DNA from: Streptomyces sp. Je 1-332
GTDB taxonomy: Bacteria; Actinomycetota; Actinomycetes; Streptomycetales; Streptomycetaceae
Direction: 5' to 3'
Length of the DNA stretch: 64,000 nt
Assembly: GCF_040730185.1 (NCBI RefSeq)
Contig: NZ_CP160402.1
Span: forward strand, 7,626,001-7,690,000
Under the pieces are notes generated by a model. It made no database searches. It was not told the DNA's origin and worked only from the letters and a program-made list of their open reading frames with translations. The position numbers and the translations under genes were made by a program. Below, piece by piece: positions 62,386-64,000 of this stretch (the stretch's first letter is position 1; the number at the start of each line of letters is the position of its first letter).

Positions 62386-63975
62386 CTACCGTCGGGCACA
62401 CGTGATGTCGCGGGCCGGAAGAGCGCCGGTGCGCAGGTAGTTGTTGACCGCGCGGTCGGCGCAGGGAACGGGGCGTAGTCCTTCGAGACCGCGGCCGTAC
62501 ACCCCGTGCGAGCGGATGTCCGCCGTGATCAGGCGGGAGCCGGTCAGTCTGCGGTGCAGGGCCAGGGCTCCGGCGTAGGGGACGTTGTTGTCGCGGCGGG
62601 CCTGGAGCATCAGTACGGGTACGTCGTTGGAGATGACCGTGCCCGGTTCGAGGGGCGCCGCGGCCCAGAACGCGCACGGGGCGATCATGCCGTTGACGTA
62701 CGGGCCGAACACGGGCTGGGTGGCACGGCTGCGCACGCTGTTCCTCCAGTACGTCTCCGGGTCCTTCGGCCAGCCGCCGGCAGGCCAGCCGCCGTCACCG
62801 CACATGAAGAGCGCCCCGCCCACCATGCTGTCCGCGAGGTCGGGCGAAGCGAGCAGCTCCAGCATCGCGGCGAGCTCGGGGCCGGGCTGGACCGGCTTTC
62901 CCGCCGCCGCGTCGACCAGGTCCCGGACGATGGCGGCCAGCGTCGGGTCGTACTCCGCGTGCTGGATCGGCTGCTTCAACAGCAGCCGCAGAACAGGGGC
63001 GTTGAGCCGTTGCCCCTGGACGCTGACCGGCTGACGCTCGGCCTGCGCGAGGAGCCGCTCGACGCGCATCCGTACGTGCGAGGCAGTGCGGCCGAGCCGG
63101 TACGTGCCGTGGTGGCGGGCGGTCCAGGCGGCCCATGCGTCCAGCGCTTCCTCGGCCGGTGCGCCCGAGCTTTGGAACAGTTCGTACTGGGAGGCGGACG
63201 GGTCGGTCGAGGAGTCGATGACCATGCGGTCCGTGCGGTGGGGGAACAGCTGGGTGTAGACGGCGCCCAGGTCGGCGCCGTAGGAGATGCCGTAGTAGGA
63301 GAGCTTCCGCTCGCCGAGGGCGGCCCTGATCACGTCCATGTCGCGAGCCACGTTGCGCGAGGAAGCGTGTGGCAGCAGTTCCGCGTTGTCGCCGTGCTCC
63401 GAGCAGCGCCGTGCCGTGTCCCGCGCGGCCCGCACCGACGCGTCGAAGTCCGCGCGGGGCGATGTCGAGGGGCCGGGCGGGGCCGGCGGCTCGGCCCGCG
63501 CGCAGGTGATCGGGGAGCTTTCGCCGAGGAACCGCGGGTCGAACCCGATGAGGTCGTAGCCGTCCGCCACCTGCTTCAACGCGGGCCGCAGGGCGAGGGT
63601 GTTGGCGAGGCCGCTGCCGCCCGGACCACCGGGATTGGACAGCAGGATGCCGCGGCGGTGGGACGAGGACTTGGCCTTGACGCGCGAGACGGCGATCTGG
63701 AGGGTGCGGCCGCCGGGGGCGGAGTAGTCGAGGGGGACCTTCACCTTCGCGCACTGCGCCCCGGCCGCGTTCAGCTCCGCCTGTGCCTGCGAGCAAGGAC
63801 CCCAGCTCAGCCGCTGCCGCTCGTAGGCCGAGATCGGGCCGGTGGCCAAGGAAGAGGCCGCGGCCCGGGAAGGGGCCGCCGTCGAGGGCAGGGAGGTCGC
63901 CGTCGACGGCGCTGCTCCGGCGAGCAGCCCGGCCAGGCTCAGGCCTGTCGCGAGTGAGGGGATGACGCCGCGCAT
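62386..63975 (-). CDS. Secreted alpha/beta hydrolase, tripeptidyl aminopeptidase type (S33)
   Basis: A 529-residue secreted hydrolase. The signal peptide (about residues 1-27) and an Ala/Ser-rich linker precede the S33 domain. The oxyanion region SNPGGPGGSG, the nucleophile elbow YYGISYGADLG (Ser), the Asp in LQARRDNNVPYAGA and the His in IRSHGVYGRG form the triad. It resembles Streptomyces SlpD/SlpE and TAP-like mycelial proteases, which remove N-terminal tripeptides. ATG 63975 is 25 bases from the right edge. No downstream partner is in view. Confidence 0.9.
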   Translation of the reverse strand: MRGVIPSLATGLSLAGLLAGAAPSTATSLPSTAAPSRAAASSLATGPISAYERQRLSWGPCSQAQAELNAAGAQCAKVKVPLDYSAPGGRTLQIAVSRVKAKSSSHRRGILLSNPGGPGGSGLANTLALRPALKQVADGYDLIGFDPRFLGESSPITCARAEPPAPPGPSTSPRADFDASVRAARDTARRCSEHGDNAELLPHASSRNVARDMDVIRAALGERKLSYYGISYGADLGAVYTQLFPHRTDRMVIDSSTDPSASQYELFQSSGAPAEEALDAWAAWTARHHGTYRLGRTASHVRMRVERLLAQAERQPVSVQGQRLNAPVLRLLLKQPIQHAEYDPTLAAIVRDLVDAAAGKPVQPGPELAAMLELLASPDLADSMVGGALFMCGDGGWPAGGWPKDPETYWRNSVRSRATQPVFGPYVNGMIAPCAFWAAAPLEPGTVISNDVPVLMLQARRDNNVPYAGALALHRRLTGSRLITADIRSHGVYGRGLEGLRPVPCADRAVNNYLRTGALPARDITCARR

Positions 63976-64000
63976 CGTGCTCCTTGGGTGTGCCTGAGGC

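Overview
The window is chromosomal DNA from a Streptomyces or a close relative. G+C is very high, codons are strongly G/C-ended, GTG starts are common, and the gene content is typical of the genus: SigB/SigF-type sigma factors, a SpoIIE-type PP2C phosphatase, DUF5133 and DUF6411 small proteins, a malR-malEFG-aglA cluster without its own ABC ATPase, and MEDS/STAS and anti-sigma-type ATPase genes. About 58 protein genes plus a few remnants are supported. No tRNA, rRNA, CRISPR array, insertion sequence or prophage was recognised.

Layout. 0.2-6.1 kb: stress and regulatory genes, with two SigB-type sigma factors, a DUF5133 protein, a divergent LysR/EamA exporter pair and a SpoIIE-type phosphatase. 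6.1-10.6 kb: a MarR regulator, a FadR-type GntR regulator with a putative operator, and a VWA + MoxR-ATPase pair resembling ViaA/RavA. 10.8-18.1 kb: phosphoketolase, a free-standing OLD-type TOPRIM protein, DUF6411, a phospholipase D-like/cardiolipin synthase, MurJ and a lipoprotein. 18.4-23.9 kb: GlxA/AraC regulator with an isochorismatase-type hydrolase, the tiny ribosomal protein bL37, a VOC protein and a short UvrA paralogue. 23.9-35 kb: hypothetical genes, an FG-GAP propeller protein, two aldo/keto reductases, a GNAT, a divergent MocR/MFS pair, a secreted YncE-like propeller behind an excellent iron box, and an APH-type kinase.

34.7-46.4 kb is the best understood block. MalR (LacI family) is divergent from malEFG. 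aglA, a second LacI-type regulator, a secreted alpha-amylase and a secreted pullulanase follow on the same strand. Together these genes cut starch and glycogen outside the cell, import maltodextrins and hydrolyse them to glucose. CTTGC/GCAAG motifs mark probable MalR operators in front of malR, malE and the amylase gene.

46.5-64 kb is accessory metabolism and defence: VOC and DHFR-like proteins, an MBL hydrolase divergent from a small AtzG-like protein + amidase + TetR unit, a MEDS-STAS protein coupled to an anti-sigma-type ATPase, a methyltransferase divergent from an XRE-cupin regulator, a Tat-exported phospholipase C, an ARMT1/DUF89 phosphatase, an ABC-F protein with a long leader, a GT1 glycosyltransferase with a duplicated 3' end, RDD and DoxX membrane proteins, and a secreted S33 peptidase.

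The most unexpected pattern is that six genes (phosphoketolase, TOPRIM, DUF6411, isochorismatase-like, ARMT1, glycosyltransferase) have their stop codons inside short tandem duplications with periods of 15 to 194 bp. Other points worth checking are the iron box on a YncE-like gene, the ABC-F leader with coupled small frames, the MFS gene without a stop, and the four-copy 15-bp TGATC array near 25.2 kb.
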